This document shows, piece by piece, positions 1 to 10,440 of a stretch of DNA of 64,000 bases. The DNA lies in assembly GCA_009599575.1 (NCBI GenBank), contig VWND01000007.1, forward strand, positions 1,187,501 through 1,251,500. The letters run 5' to 3'. Source of the DNA: Blumeriella jaapii (Eukaryota > Ascomycota > Leotiomycetes > Helotiales > Drepanopezizaceae). A program made the translations under genes and the position numbers. Below the pieces are notes generated by a model. The model was not told the DNA's origin. It did no database searches and was given only the letters and a program-made list of their open reading frames with translations. Within the stretch, counting starts at the first letter, position 1. Every line of letters begins with the position of its first letter.

Positions 1-720
1 TATAAAGCTTCGTCGCGGTTAAGCTTTTCGGTGGCCGAGCGAAAAAAACGAAAGTTATTTATATCCCAGGATATGCGAGCCTCGTATTTATTTAAAATTA
101 AAAAAAAAAAACGTTGCCGAAAAACTCGTGCGGCAAAATCAATTATGCAATATCTATTAAAAATAAAAAGCGTTTCCAATTGTTTTAATAATAAAAGCAA
201 AAGAAACGGAAGCGTTGCTTAATATACTGATTTATCACTTCGGTCTGCCCATCGATATTAAAGTTGTACGCAGTAGTCAACTTGACTTTGGTTCCTAATA
301 TGCGGTAAAATTCTTGCTAAAAGACCGAAACAAACTAAGCTTCTCGGTCCGAAACAATTGAATCCGGCATGCCGAAATAGCGCATCCAATAAATCAAAAA
401 CAAAGCTGCCAATTCTTTCGCTATAATAGTTTTATAATAAAAAACTGACAAAAGCTTTTTAAACAAGCGATCTATTACTACGAAAGCGAAATCGTGATTA
501 TCTTCGTCTAATAAAAGCTCCGTAAAATCCATCGTTAAATATTAATAAAATCTGCTGAATATAAGCAAAGGTTTTAAAAAGCCCGGGGTTTTGTCGCGCC
601 TAGCTTTCATTCGTATGCAACGACAATTCGAAACGTACTGCTGTATATCTGCTCCTATAGCTTTTCAATAGTATTTGCGACCGATCAAAAGCTTTATCTT
701 TTCTATCCCAGCGTATACTA
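1..720 (-). pseudogene. A1 integrase (zinc region and DDE core), degenerate
   Basis: Integrase inserts the cDNA copy of the element into the genome. The minus strand at 335-532 reads a core starting MDFTELL and ending GMPDSIVSDREA, which supplies the first two catalytic Asp residues. Further down, a frame with QEF (third catalytic residue) and DGQTEVINQYIKQ continues to about position 200. Upstream, at about 560-640, SNCRC followed by RMKARRDKTPG fits the end of the zinc-binding domain. A TAG replaces the expected Trp before QEF, a typical RIP change. The C-terminal domain lies outside the window. All three acidic residues survive, unlike in copy A2. Confidence 0.85.
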
Positions 721-1560
721 CGCAAAGCTGTTCGTAAATATGTCGGATCAGAAAGGTTCGCAATTCGGAAAGTTTCAAAAGCATTACCAATCTGCTTTGG
801 AAAAACAACTTGTCCTGTCGCAGTTGATAATTAAAGCTGTAGTTGCGGGCTTGCGCTCGTTGCGCTTCGAAAAAAAAAGAGTTTTTATTAGCTTGCAGCA
901 AATCGTTTATAATTGTATAACCATATATATCGTACGCGATCACGAAAATTAAATCTGCGGATTTTCCTGTAAGCACTTCATCCTTTTCGCTTTCGCTGTC
1001 TTCTTCGGAAAAAATGCCGTCGTTGTTATGCTTATCGAAAGCTATCTTCATAAACGCCAGCGTGGTTATGCTTTTAGCAGCCATTTTCTTTAAAATCTGA
1101 GAATCCAATTTATCGTCGGAAAGCATCTGCTGCTTCCGAGCTGCTCGCTATCGTGCTTCTAATAAAAAAATATCCTGGTCTTTACGAAAAAAAGTATCAG
1201 CGAGCGTATTAATAATTCCCGACCGGTATATAATTGTAAAATAAAAATCGGCGAAAAACTCGGCCCATCGAGCTTATCGGGCCGAAAAATCCTTGATTGT
1301 TATAAAATATTCCAAAGCGCGGTGATCGGTGTATACATATACGTTCTTTTAAGCGCTCAACAGCTCCGGCTTATAGTTTTTAAAAAAGCGAAAAATAGCG
1401 AAAAGCTTTTTATCGTAGATCGGGTAATTAAGCTCGGCGTCGATTATAATCTTAGAAAAAAAACCGACCGAATAATAAAAATCATCCTTTTACAATTGCG
1501 ATAATACGCCAGCCACTACCCTATTAAAAAAGTCGGTTTCCAGGCGCGTTTGCTTATAAA
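721..1560 (-). pseudogene. A1 RNase H and RNase H-integrase linker, degenerate
   Basis: RNase H removes the RNA strand during reverse transcription. On the minus strand, the frame around 1140-1500 carries YPIYDKKLFAIFRFF, then VYTDHRALEYF, then RSGIINTLADTFFRKDQD. These match the usual gypsy order of RNase H motifs and the link to integrase. The 153-codon open stretch at 665-1126 is the following linker. It contains an acidic patch (EEDSESEKDE), and its matching point in copy A3 is where insert E landed. Stops occur where Gln or Trp is expected. Confidence 0.8.
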
Positions 1561-2480
1561 AATCGTAATAGCACAGAATGGGAGCACTTAGCAAAACCTT
1601 GCGTAATGCCTCCCATGCGTCTTTCTGTTTTTTCTCGAACACGAAAAAAACGTTTTTGCCTATAAAAGCAGTAAGAGAGCGGCAAATGCGGCTGTAGCCG
1701 GCTATAAAGCGTTTGTAAAAATTGCAAAAGCCCAAAAAGCTTATACGCCTCGCACATTCGCTATATATTACCAATCTTTAATAATAGCGATCTTTTCCGG
1801 GTTTATTTTAATACTTTAAATACTAATAACGAAATCTAGAAATTTGGTTTTCGTAATATTAAACTCGCACTTTTTAATATCAGCTTCCAAGCCGTGTTTT
1901 TTCAGAATCGACAGGATTTTTTTAACGTAAATCTTATGTTTCAAATCATTCGCGGAGTAAATAAAAATATCGTTAAAATACGCCGAGCAGAAATCATTTA
2001 AGTATTCTATAAAAATATTATTAATAAAGCGTTGAAATATAACGGGCCTATTAATAAAGCCGAACGGAAGAACTTTATACTTATATATGCCGTATCGGAT
2101 ACGGAAACTGATTAGTTTTTCAGATTCTTCGGACATCCGGACTCGATTAAATGCTTATTAAATATTAATCTTCGTAAATACTTTGGCCTTAATAATTCGC
2201 GCCAGCATTTCGTCGATCAAAAGCAAAAAGTAAAAATCCTTTTTCGTAAAATCGTTAAGCTTGCGGTAATCGATACACAAGCGCATAAAGCCGTCTGACT
2301 TTTTAATAAATAAAATCGGGGCGGCGAAAAAAGCATTAAAAAATTTAATAAAACTTTTATGCAAATTGTCGAAAATATAACTTTTGACTTTTATAAACTG
2401 TTTATCCGTAAAGCGTTTAAATGATTTTATAAAAAGCGTATTTTCCGTGGCCAAATGTATTTTATAATTCATACCGGAGC
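1490..2480 (-). pseudogene. A1 reverse transcriptase, degenerate
   Basis: Three adjacent minus-strand stretches together cover a gypsy RT. The stretch 2158-2472 holds APILFIKKSDG and LCIDYRKLND. The stretch 1816-2136 holds YKVLPFGFINRP and the active-site box AYFNDIFIYS. The stretch 1490-1774 holds FLGFCNFYKRFIAGYSRICR and the start of RNase H (LETDFFNRVVAGVLSQL). The first Asp of the YxDD box is Asn. On the opposite strand this is a CpA to TpA change, so RIP explains it. Copies A2 and A3 carry the same substitution. The domain order and spacing are normal for the family. Confidence 0.9.
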
Positions 2481-3590
2481 GGCGGAAAGCGAACTTATCG
2501 CCTTCTTGCTTGTAAAACAGTTCTTCGAACTCCGAATACTAAACTGGAAAAAGCTTTTTTATAAAAACCATATTATCGTTATACTTGGCTTGCAAAGCGT
2601 CGGAGACGGAAATGCCTTTTACTGCCGCGAGCTGTATAATTTTTTTAAACTCGGCGACTTTCGCACGGCGGAAACGTTTTCTATTTATATTATACACAAA
2701 AGCAACAAACGTGCAATCGCTAAATAGTGGTAACCCTTTTTTTTTCGCGGCCCGCATTCGCTTTTCGTAACGTATTTGCAAAGCGCTGAATACAAAAGCG
2801 GAAATACAACTGATATTACAATTAAAAATAAAAGGGGTAGCAACTGGCCCGATTAAAAAAACCGGCTTAGTCGGTTCAAAGCTGCCAATAAAAAACTTTT
2901 CTATTTTATTCAAATTGCTTTTAAAATCTCGTATAAACGTAAAAGATTTACCAGCTCCAAAGCCTAAATAAGCCTTTTTGATCGTTGCAAAAGTGCTGGC
3001 AGAAGTATATAAAGCTCCTATTGCGCTGTCTCGTCTATCTGCATCCTTTTAATGCATACGACTAAGCACCTTAGGCTTTTTTCGCTAATTAAAATCGACG
3101 AATAACTGCTCGTTAAAATAAGAAATAATAGGCATATCGAGTAGCTATTTTATTTTGTTTTTTTTTTAGCCGTACGCTTGCTTTAAGTCGTAATATTATA
3201 GAAATTTGCGACTAATAAAAACGTCGGTAAAACCCAGGTTTATGACCAGAAAAGGAAAATTTACACGACGTCGGTCAATCGTAAAAAAAAAAATAGCAAA
3301 AGAAATAAGCTTCCCCGGCTCGCCATTATAACCGGTGGATATAATAGGCTTGTGCAGCCGAATGAAACTTATTCCGAAACGTTAAAAAAATTAATACGCT
3401 AAAAAAGTTTTAATCGCACCGAAAATATTAGCTCCGCTATCGATATATACAAATGTTTTAATATATAATCTATTGCGTGCTAATTTTATAAAAACTAAAA
3501 ACTGTCGCCCTCCTATTAAAAAGCGCTGATTAAATTTCAAATCCTTCCACAAATCGAATCTCTTGTTATAATAAAAATCTTTGCCACGGC
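2481..3590 (-). pseudogene. A1 protease and protease-RT linker, degenerate
   Basis: The retroviral-type aspartic protease cuts the Gag-Pol polyprotein. The minus strand of 3421-3453 reads FVYIDSGANIF, giving an intact DSGA active-site motif. In copies A3 and A4 the Gly is Glu and in A2 it is Lys. The following linker (124-codon open stretch at 2539-2913) contains FKPTKPVF-type sequence and a basic run (IRYEKRMRAAKKK). It leads directly to the RT start. The linker is conserved in A2 (37367-37591) and A3 (32229-32531), so it is part of the polyprotein. Confidence 0.75.
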
Positions 3591-5222
3591 TTAAGAGTTT
3601 TTTAACAAATCGTTTTGCTTTTCGTCGATAGCCATTTCGGCGATCTTGCGACTAAGCTTGGCGTCGGAGCAAACGTCTGCGAAATAGCCGGGCTTGCCGC
3701 AGTTATAATAAGCGCTAAAGAAACGCGCAGCCAAGCGGAAAAAACCGGAAATAGCAGGAGTAGCAGCCATACGCTCGTAAAAATCTTTGCCAAAAAAAGG
3801 AAAAGCTATGCGAGCAGAAAAAGCTGAAGAAGTAAAACGCCAAAAGATTTTAAAAATACCGGAAATACGCCTAGAATCCTGATTAGCAAAAGCCACAGCA
3901 AAAAAAAAATAGCTTATGCGACGAACAAAAGCCATTTCTTCAGCTCGAATATTACGTAATTCCCTATCCGCAACGGCCAAAAACTCGTCCAAAGCAGTAT
4001 AATCGCCATTTATTTTGTATTTTTCCATTCGAAAATCGTGCTTAAAAATAAAAGTAACCTTTTCGCATATATTCTCAAATCAACGGTTTTTAGCAACTTT
4101 GCTAATAACTGCGTAACGGATAAACAAAAAACGAAAATCATTATAAATCTAACCGTTGTTTATATAAAGCTTATTATACTGCAATTTGGCAGACTAAACG
4201 CGGTTGTAATTAAAAAAGCGCTGATTAAAAATGCGGAAAACGTTTCGAGCCGATTGGGCTTAGTTATAAAACTCGGAGTTCAAATGCTTCAAAATAATAG
4301 TCTTTGCCTTCCTAATAATATATTTGAAATATGCTTTGGCTTGGTCTATGCTTTATATAAAATTCCCTAAGTACTTTTTAATAAACAGTTTCATATCTAT
4401 CTTCTATGCGTCATATTCAACCTCTTTTTAATAATCGCTGAAAGCGTAGCGAAAATATTTGATTTTGGATAGTTCGACTCGGAGAATAGCTAGGTCGAAA
4501 ACGGAAAAATAATATTCGGGAATTGATTAGAGATCTGCGGTAAAAGCGCGCGAAGCTCGGAATAAAAAAGAGGCGTCGCGGGCGATATTAGCGGAAAAGG
4601 CTGGAAAGCGAGCGGCGGCGATAGCTTAAGCGATTATCTAAACGATCTGAAGCTGCTGGGCCGCAATAAATCCTTTAGCGTTAGCAGATATGCTAGGCAG
4701 TCGTGGGGGCATTCGTCGGTTTGAGGGTACTAAGGTGTTAGCGTCGTACAATTCGACCTTAAATTCGATTATAGAGCGAAGAAATCCAGCAAATAAGTCG
4801 GCTGCAGATGACTGTGATTCGGTAGAAAAGTCGTGGAATAAAAACTCGCTGCCAGAATCGTTAAAAGAGCCTGGAACGAATAGAAATGCGAAGGCGCCAA
4901 AGGCGGAAGCAAAAGATAAAGGTGCTGACTCGAAGCCGAATCGTACGGATTGCGTTCGTTCTCGGGTACGCGTCGACTTATAAAAAAAGCATAGGATGTA
5001 TTAAAAAAAGGCGATTCGAATTGCAAAAGCAGATCGAATTAATAAAAAAAAAAGATTCCAGCTTTTTCTAAAAACAAAATCAATAGAAAAAAGTTCTGAT
5101 TAAGGCACCGATAAATAAACGTCGGTACGGGCGGCCTGAAAAAAAATCGAGTTGCAAAGGCAGATCGAGTCCTTAACCGTAGATACAAAGCTTCTCAGCG
5201 AAAATTGTTTGGTCTTTCTTTA
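3591..5222 (-). pseudogene. A1 gag (capsid and nucleocapsid) with leader, degenerate
   Basis: Gag packages the element RNA. The minus-strand stretch 3591-4028 (145 codons) ends with AYYNCGKPGYFADVC, a CCHC zinc knuckle whose first Cys and His have become Tyr. It begins MEKYKINGDYTALDEFLAV. The N-terminal, Ser- and acid-rich part of Gag lies at about 4690-5030 and is best seen in copy A4, where one frame stays open for 126 codons (59127-59507). About 190 bp of untranslated leader separates it from the LTR. The plus-strand open stretches across 4690-5071 are antisense shadows. Confidence 0.75.
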
Positions 5223-5477
5223 TGTCACAGCTAGCTTAAGGGTGATCGGAATAATATAAACCAAAAAGTACGCATATAAATTAAAAAAAAGACACCGAGC
5301 TAGAATGCTCGGGGTCGCGAACTTTATATACAGTGGGTTGCGCTTATGGGTCACGTGACTTAGCGCGAGGCCTAGTGGCCGAGGTGGTCCGTGCCCCAAA
5401 CCTTAATCCAACACCACCAGCATTCATACCACTGGCAACCATACCACTGGCAACTACCACTGGCCAGGATCGTAACA
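5223..5477 (-). repeat. A1 5' LTR (family A LTR, 255 bp)
   Basis: On the minus strand the LTR begins TGTTACGATCC (5477) and ends GCTGTGACA (5223), giving short TG...CA inverted ends. It carries about three copies of a 15-bp tandem unit (GCCAGTGGTATAGCT type) just inside its 5' end. It also has a TCACGTGA palindrome, a GCGCGAGGCC box and a TATA-like stretch. Family A LTRs differ in length mainly through the number of 15-bp units. Confidence 0.9.
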
Positions 5478-5990
5478 GAAAAACGAATTAAAATATTGCA
5501 AAAAAAAAATCTATATTTAATAAAAGCTAAAAAAAAGCCAACGTGAATTATAAAAGATTTTACGACGCTAAATATAAAAAAAACTAAATTTTAAATAAGC
5601 GACAAAGTATTATTATCGATCAAAAACTTTCGATAGCTGCAATTTTTTCGAAAGCTTTTAAATAAATATTTAAAGCTTTTTAAAATTAAGCGAATTATAT
5701 ACGAGCACGGCCAAGCTTATTAATTCGAGTTTTTCTTTAATATCGTATTTACGATACTTTTTACGTTTTTTTATTAGAATTTTGACAGGGTCGGAACGAT
5801 ATCGAATCGAAAAATAATATTATAATAAAATTTTAAAAACCCGAAAAATACGAAATTAAATTAATACAAATTTATAAAATTACATCAAAAAGCCGATATT
5901 ATTTAATGCGATAAAAAAGTTATTTATTAATCGAAATTTCGTAAAAGCCAGAAAATTATTTTACGAACGCAAAAAAGATTAAAAAAAAAT
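5478..5990 (+). pseudogene. C1 integrase C-terminal domain, degenerate
   Basis: The forward frame reads NYKRFYDAK-type sequence, then a VLLSxKNxR motif and an RIIYEHGQA motif. This order is standard for the C-terminal (GPY/F-type) DNA-binding module of gypsy integrases. Several codons have become stops (for example in the ISDKVLL region). The same segment in C2 is at about 55520-55900. Little follows that looks like a chromodomain. Confidence 0.7.
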
Positions 5991-7234
5991 ACTTAAAAAA
6001 TACGATAAATAATAGCAACGGAGCAATAACGAATGCGCGCCGTAAAAGCAAAAAAAAAAAAAATATACTTAGAAATTTTTAAAACCGCTTTTAAAACGAT
6101 TTATCATTCGTATTATTATCGTTATTTATTTTTATTTTTATCGCTATTTTTTTTTAGATTTAAAAACAGCGGCAAATTAAAAAAAATCAATATTAAACGA
6201 ATTCGCAGAATATTCGATTTATTTTAATTAAAGCTTTTACGATAGCCGTAGTCGAATTTTAAATTGCGGCTACGAAATTTTCGTAAAAATCCAGAATTAA
6301 ATTTAATTAATTAAAATAAATTCGAGCGACGATTTCGAAACATCGGAAAATACGTTTTATATTTGCATCGTTAAATAAGAGGGCCGGCGCAGCCAAGCCC
6401 TTTAAAACAGCAGCAGCCGCTAAACCGGCAAAAGCGGGCGCAGCAGCAGCGGCAGCTCGAACCGCGGCGCGATTCGCACGATTTTCGATTATTATAAAAG
6501 CCGAAACGTTACTTTTTTTTGAACGATTTATATAAGCGTCGTAAATAATAAAATTAATAAAAGTTTTAGCAAAAGCTTTGGCTTTCGCAGCAAAAGAAAA
6601 AAAAGCGGCAGCGGCGGTAATAGCATCGAAACGATTTATAAAATCGTTAAGGCCCGAAAAAAAGGTTTGTGTTTCGACGGCGCGTACGGCAGAAACCTGT
6701 AATTAATTAAAAACGAATCCGAATAAAAGTTTAGAAAATTTACAGAAAAGCATTAAATATACGAAGCTTTACAGCGGTTGCATTTTACGCTAAAAAGCTC
6801 GAAAACGCGAAAAAAAAAAAAGCAAAAAGGCCGCCGTAATGCTTTCGCGTAAAATCAGGCGTATATACCGAAAGCAAATAAAAATTAAAAATAATTTGAA
6901 AATTCGCGGCGAACGCGGCGAAAATCAATTGATTAAAGTAAAAAAAAATTAAAAAAACAAAAAGAGAAAAAAAAAAATTTAGCAGAAAGATTGCGATTAT
7001 TTAAAAAAAAAGGCTTTTTCAAACGAAAATGCGAGCGCTACCGAAAACAAAAAAAACAAAGCAGCAAAACAGCTATAATTTACGACCGAAAACGAAAAAA
7101 ATACAATTATAATTTACGACCGAAAGCGGAAGAAACCGCACGTTATTTCGAAGGCGTAACGCACGTTATATACGAAAGCATACGTACAAAAGAATCAATC
7201 GCTTTTGGGAACCAAAGGCTTAAAAAAGGGGGTA
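5991..7234 (+). pseudogene. C1 extra 3' ORF region, unrecognised, with Ala-rich/GC-rich patch
   Basis: A coding-like stretch lies between integrase and the 3' LTR and is shared with C2 (55990-57262). It includes a GC-rich patch at 6380-6480 full of GCA/GCG repeats (Ala-rich in one frame, Ser/Gln-rich in others). A basic C-terminal part includes RKIRRIYRKQ and, at 6991-7248, FFKRKCERYRKQKKQ. A purine run (AAAAAAGGGGG, the polypurine tract) ends at 7234. I do not recognise the product. Its position is where env-like or accessory ORFs sit in some LTR elements. Confidence 0.5.
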
Positions 7235-7313
7235 ATATCAGAAACTAATATTACGTATATAAATCAGATAATTAGCCAAAATCTTCTGCTTTTTATTAAT
7301 TCTCGAACAATAT
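7235..7313 (+). repeat. C1 3' LTR, first 79 bp, cut by B1
   Basis: It starts TATCAGAAACTAATATTACG, which matches C2's LTR start TGTCAGGAACC after RIP. It is preceded by the polypurine tract and ends abruptly at the TGTAAAA start of B1. The remaining 330 bp or so are not seen after B3. Confidence 0.85.
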
Positions 7314-7569
7314 TGTAAAACGGTGATATTTTGTATTGATGGGATTTGGTAGTTTTAGCTATGGTCGAGGCATAGACTCTTCCGAGACCCCCTGCCATTA
7401 ATTACCTTCAACAGGTATAAAAGCAAAGTATTTTTTTAAATAGTATTATAAGCACGCAGTCTAATTCATATTTTTTTTTTTTTTTTTCAGTTTCTTCTAA
7501 GGATTCCCTAGACTATTTTATCCACCGATATATGGCCGTATCAATCTGGTTTTTTTATTCACTTTTATA
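7314..7569 (+). repeat. B1 5' LTR (256 bp)
   Basis: It begins TGTAAAACGGTGATA and ends CTTTTATA (RIP form of CTTTTACA). It contains a TATA box, TATAAAAG, at 7426-7433, and a pyrimidine tract followed by TTTCAG. It matches the B2 LTRs (15739-16005, 26731-26997) and the B3 LTR (48729-48995). Confidence 0.92.
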
Positions 7570-7605
7570 TTTAATGATTTACGCAAGGATTCAAACTTCG
7601 GTGTT
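7570..7605 (+). other. B1 candidate primer-binding site region
   Basis: Directly after the LTR comes TTTAATGATTTACGCAAGG, then ATTCAAACTTCGG. If AAT is a RIP form of GGT, the site would start TGGTGATTTACGC and could pair with a tRNA 3' end ending CCA. The same position in B2 is 16006-16040. Inference only. Confidence 0.35.
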
Positions 7606-8329
7606 TCGTTTTTATATATTCGCCGATGCATTTCTTAAATTCATAATCAAAGTCGATTTCGATATTTCGCTATTACGGCTTAAAAAATCTTTTATATAAT
7701 GTTATTCGCAGCTGTATTATATAAAAGACTTTTAATAACTTTTTTTATTTCGCGCATAATTATTAGATTACAAAAATGCAACATATTTTAAAAACGTTTG
7801 AAATTACGATCAGGCAATTTTTGAACCGTGCGAAATTCAAAGCTCGAAAATCGCTTTTTTATTAAAAAATAATAAATCGAATATTAATTCGTACGCTTCG
7901 ACCGCTGCGCTCGGCCCTTTTGAATTAAATTTCTTTTGATTAAACGTCTGGCGAAAACTCAACCTTTTGATTTTACGCTTTATAATTATAGCAATTACAA
8001 TTTGCGGCTTTTTATTAGAAGCAGTAAGAAAATGGCTGTACGTATATTGATCTGAGCCACGGAATATCGAAACCGTAGACTATATAATAATATTATATTA
8101 ATTTAATTAATTTACTAAAAAATAGGTTTTTTATATATTATTTAAATATCTGAACGCAATTTTATTTCATTTAATTTTTTTAAAAAACACAAAAACCTTT
8201 TTGATAGCTTTTTTATTAAAAACAATTTCTTTTATACTAAAGACTTTTAATTTGCAATTCCAGAAAACACTTATTTATTTAATTTAAACCCTACTAATAC
8301 TTTCGCTAATATTATAAACAACGACGCTT
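7606..8329 (+). other. B1 5' leader, no clear ORF
   Basis: AT-rich leader between LTR and gag. The B2 counterpart is at 16041-16740. Short pieces conserved in both copies (for example around 7780-8040) suggest transcribed leader or a degraded N-terminal coding part, but no motif was recognised. Confidence 0.4.
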
Positions 8330-10440
8330 TTTGCTTTTTGATGCGAGGCCGCATGCTTTTCTTTGGTTCTTTTGATGTATTTTTATTTAATGGCGCTAAC
8401 GTTACCGATTTTATCGAAAGATATAAAAAAACCTATAAGAATTTCGAAGTTTTTGAAATTAAAATATTCGATAAACTCTTTCGCTATTATAACTCAATTA
8501 TTAAAAATATTATTAAATCGATAAATAAATAAAAGACTATTAAGGCTCGAATTTGGCGTAAGCTAGTTAAAGCTTTAAAATCGGAATTCCGAAACTACGA
8601 TCGCTAACAAATCCGCGATACTATCGCTTTTTTCAAATAGTTTATTATAATAATTCGCTAATTAAAAAATTCAAAGCTTATTATCGTACTTATATAAAAG
8701 TTTCTAACGTTTTCGTTAACAAAAAGATTTTAAACGAAATTAAACAAAAAAGATTGTTTTTACTTGGCCTTTCAATTAGCATTCGCAACAAAACTATTAA
8801 GCACTTTAAGATTAATAAATAAGATTTTAAAATCTTCGATTAATATTTTAAATTTGTGAAATTCGTTTTCAAACAAAATTAAAGCAAACGTACTATTAAA
8901 ACTATAAACCAAACGAAATCTCTTTTCCCCACTTACAAAAAAAACGTGGAAGTTTTAATACAGAAATATGCCCAACTATTAAAAGTAACCGAAATCGCTA
9001 AGAAACAATCAGTTATTATATTATTTAATCGTTCTGCAAAACTTATTAGCTTAAAAAAGCTTAACAAAAATATCGAAACTCTTATATTAAAATTTACCGA
9101 TATTAAAATTCAAAAATTGCAAAGCAAAATCGAAGGTTTTATGCAATAGCAGAAAAAACTTTTTTTATGCTAGCTCGAATAATAAAAACGATCAAAATGG
9201 CCTTTATAACAATTACTTTTTTTAAAATGCGCGAAGCGATTAATTTCGCTAAGCTATCGTAAGAATAATAGCTGCCCAATAGCAACCTTTCCGTGCTAGC
9301 GATTAGAATCAGCGAAACATTAATTACAATAACGATTATTAAAAGAAAAAAAAAACTAACGCGGAAATCAGAATCGCGGCTACTAAAATAATAAAAATAA
9401 TTATTGAAACAAACTTCGTAGCCTTTAATATAAATTTTATAATAATAAAAAAATTCATTACGAAATATCTTATATGCGCTTAAAATATAAAGCATTTAAT
9501 TTTTGTGTAAACAATAAAATTTGCTATATTAATAAATAAGGAGCGATCTGCTTCGGACCGGTAAAAGCAGGAATAAGCTTTTTTAACAAAGCTGAAAATC
9601 AAAGTTGATTGAATATTATTCGCTTAAAAATAAAAAGTACAAAATAAAACGATTATTTAAAAAACAAAAAGAATACAAAAACGATTTTTATTAATAAAAA
9701 AAACATTTCTAAAAGCGTATTAATTAAAAAGAAAACCTTTATTCTAAGTGTAAATAGAATTTAAATATATAAATAAAAAACAAATATATATATTGCTAAT
9801 GCAATTATCGCATTAGCAATTATTATAACTGCATAATTAAGCTAGCGAATGATAAAAAAGCAAAATGCTTTTGTTTCATTCGCCAAACCGACTGGTATGA
9901 AAAAAAACGTTAAAATCGAAAAAAAGAAAAATTTTGGAATTCGAAAAGAAATCGATAAAACTATTAAAAAAACGCTTAAAATAAAAAAAATTAACAACGA
10001 TATAAAAAATATCGATATCGATACTCCGATTTAAATTATTCAAAAAGTATCAGCTTTTAAACGCTTATTACTAATGCGAAGCGAGAAATGGATCGACAAA
10101 TATATTAGCCTCGAAGCCGTCGACGAAGTTATTAAAAGAATTATAAAATAAAAAATTAAATTAAAATTCAGCGATTTATTTAATACAAAAAAGAGATTCG
10201 ACAAAATTATTAACAAACAAATTTCTGTATTAAAAAAAACGGAAAAGTTAAAATCACCTAAGGAAAAAACGATTTTAAAAAACTGAAAAAAGATTAAAAA
10301 GAAATTTATAATACCGCGGTTAATTTAGCCGATAAAAAAAATCTCTCGGAAAAACTCAGCTTTTTGGCTTTTGCTATAAAAACCCAAAAGTCAAAACGAC
10401 GAAACTGCTTTTATACGGCTATAAAAGCATTAAAAATAAA
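8330..10440 (+). pseudogene. B1 gag, degenerate
   Basis: The open stretch at 8338-8532 contains NGANVTDFIERYKKTYKNFEV, a motif typical of the N-terminal part of fungal gypsy Gag. A second open stretch at 8946-9149 (MEVLIQKYAQLLKVTEIAKK and on) continues the same protein. Between them, stops sit where RIP would create them. Further downstream, the B2 frame contains ICYINKYKAICFGPTEAGI, which resembles the segment before protease in such Gags. No intact CCHC knuckle is visible. The minus-strand 118-codon stretch at 9139-9495 is an antisense shadow. Confidence 0.7.

Larger units (their letters stand above)
1..5477 (-). mobile_element. Ty3/gypsy LTR retrotransposon A1, reverse, 3' end beyond the window
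   Basis: Read on the minus strand, this holds 5' LTR, gag, protease, RT, RNase H and integrase in Ty3/gypsy order. The integrase C-terminus and 3' LTR lie left of position 1. It is the best-preserved family A copy: the protease DSGA motif and the integrase D, D and E residues survive, although stops break every frame. Its LTR abuts family C integrase sequence at 5478, so A1 was inserted into element C1. Boundaries come from the LTR end at 5477 (CGTAACA) and from alignment by eye with copies A2, A3 and A4. Confidence 0.9.
5478..7313 (+). mobile_element. Ty3/gypsy retrotransposon C1, 3' portion
   Basis: This matches the end of C2 (about 55485-57340) along its whole length. It runs from the integrase C-terminus through the extra 3' ORF and a polypurine tract into the first 79 bp of the 3' LTR. 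Its left part was separated by the insertion of A1 and lies outside the window. Its LTR is cut at 7313 by B1. C1 is therefore the oldest layer of the left block. Confidence 0.85.

Noticed and set aside
4690..5071. Plus-strand frames of 97 and 61 codons over the A1 gag start
   Set aside because: They are antisense to Gag; the minus-strand frame is the one conserved among A1, A2, A3 and A4.
6380..6480. GC-rich patch as a possible CpG-island promoter
   Set aside because: It is a GCA/GCG trinucleotide-like run inside the family C extra ORF and recurs at the same place in C2.
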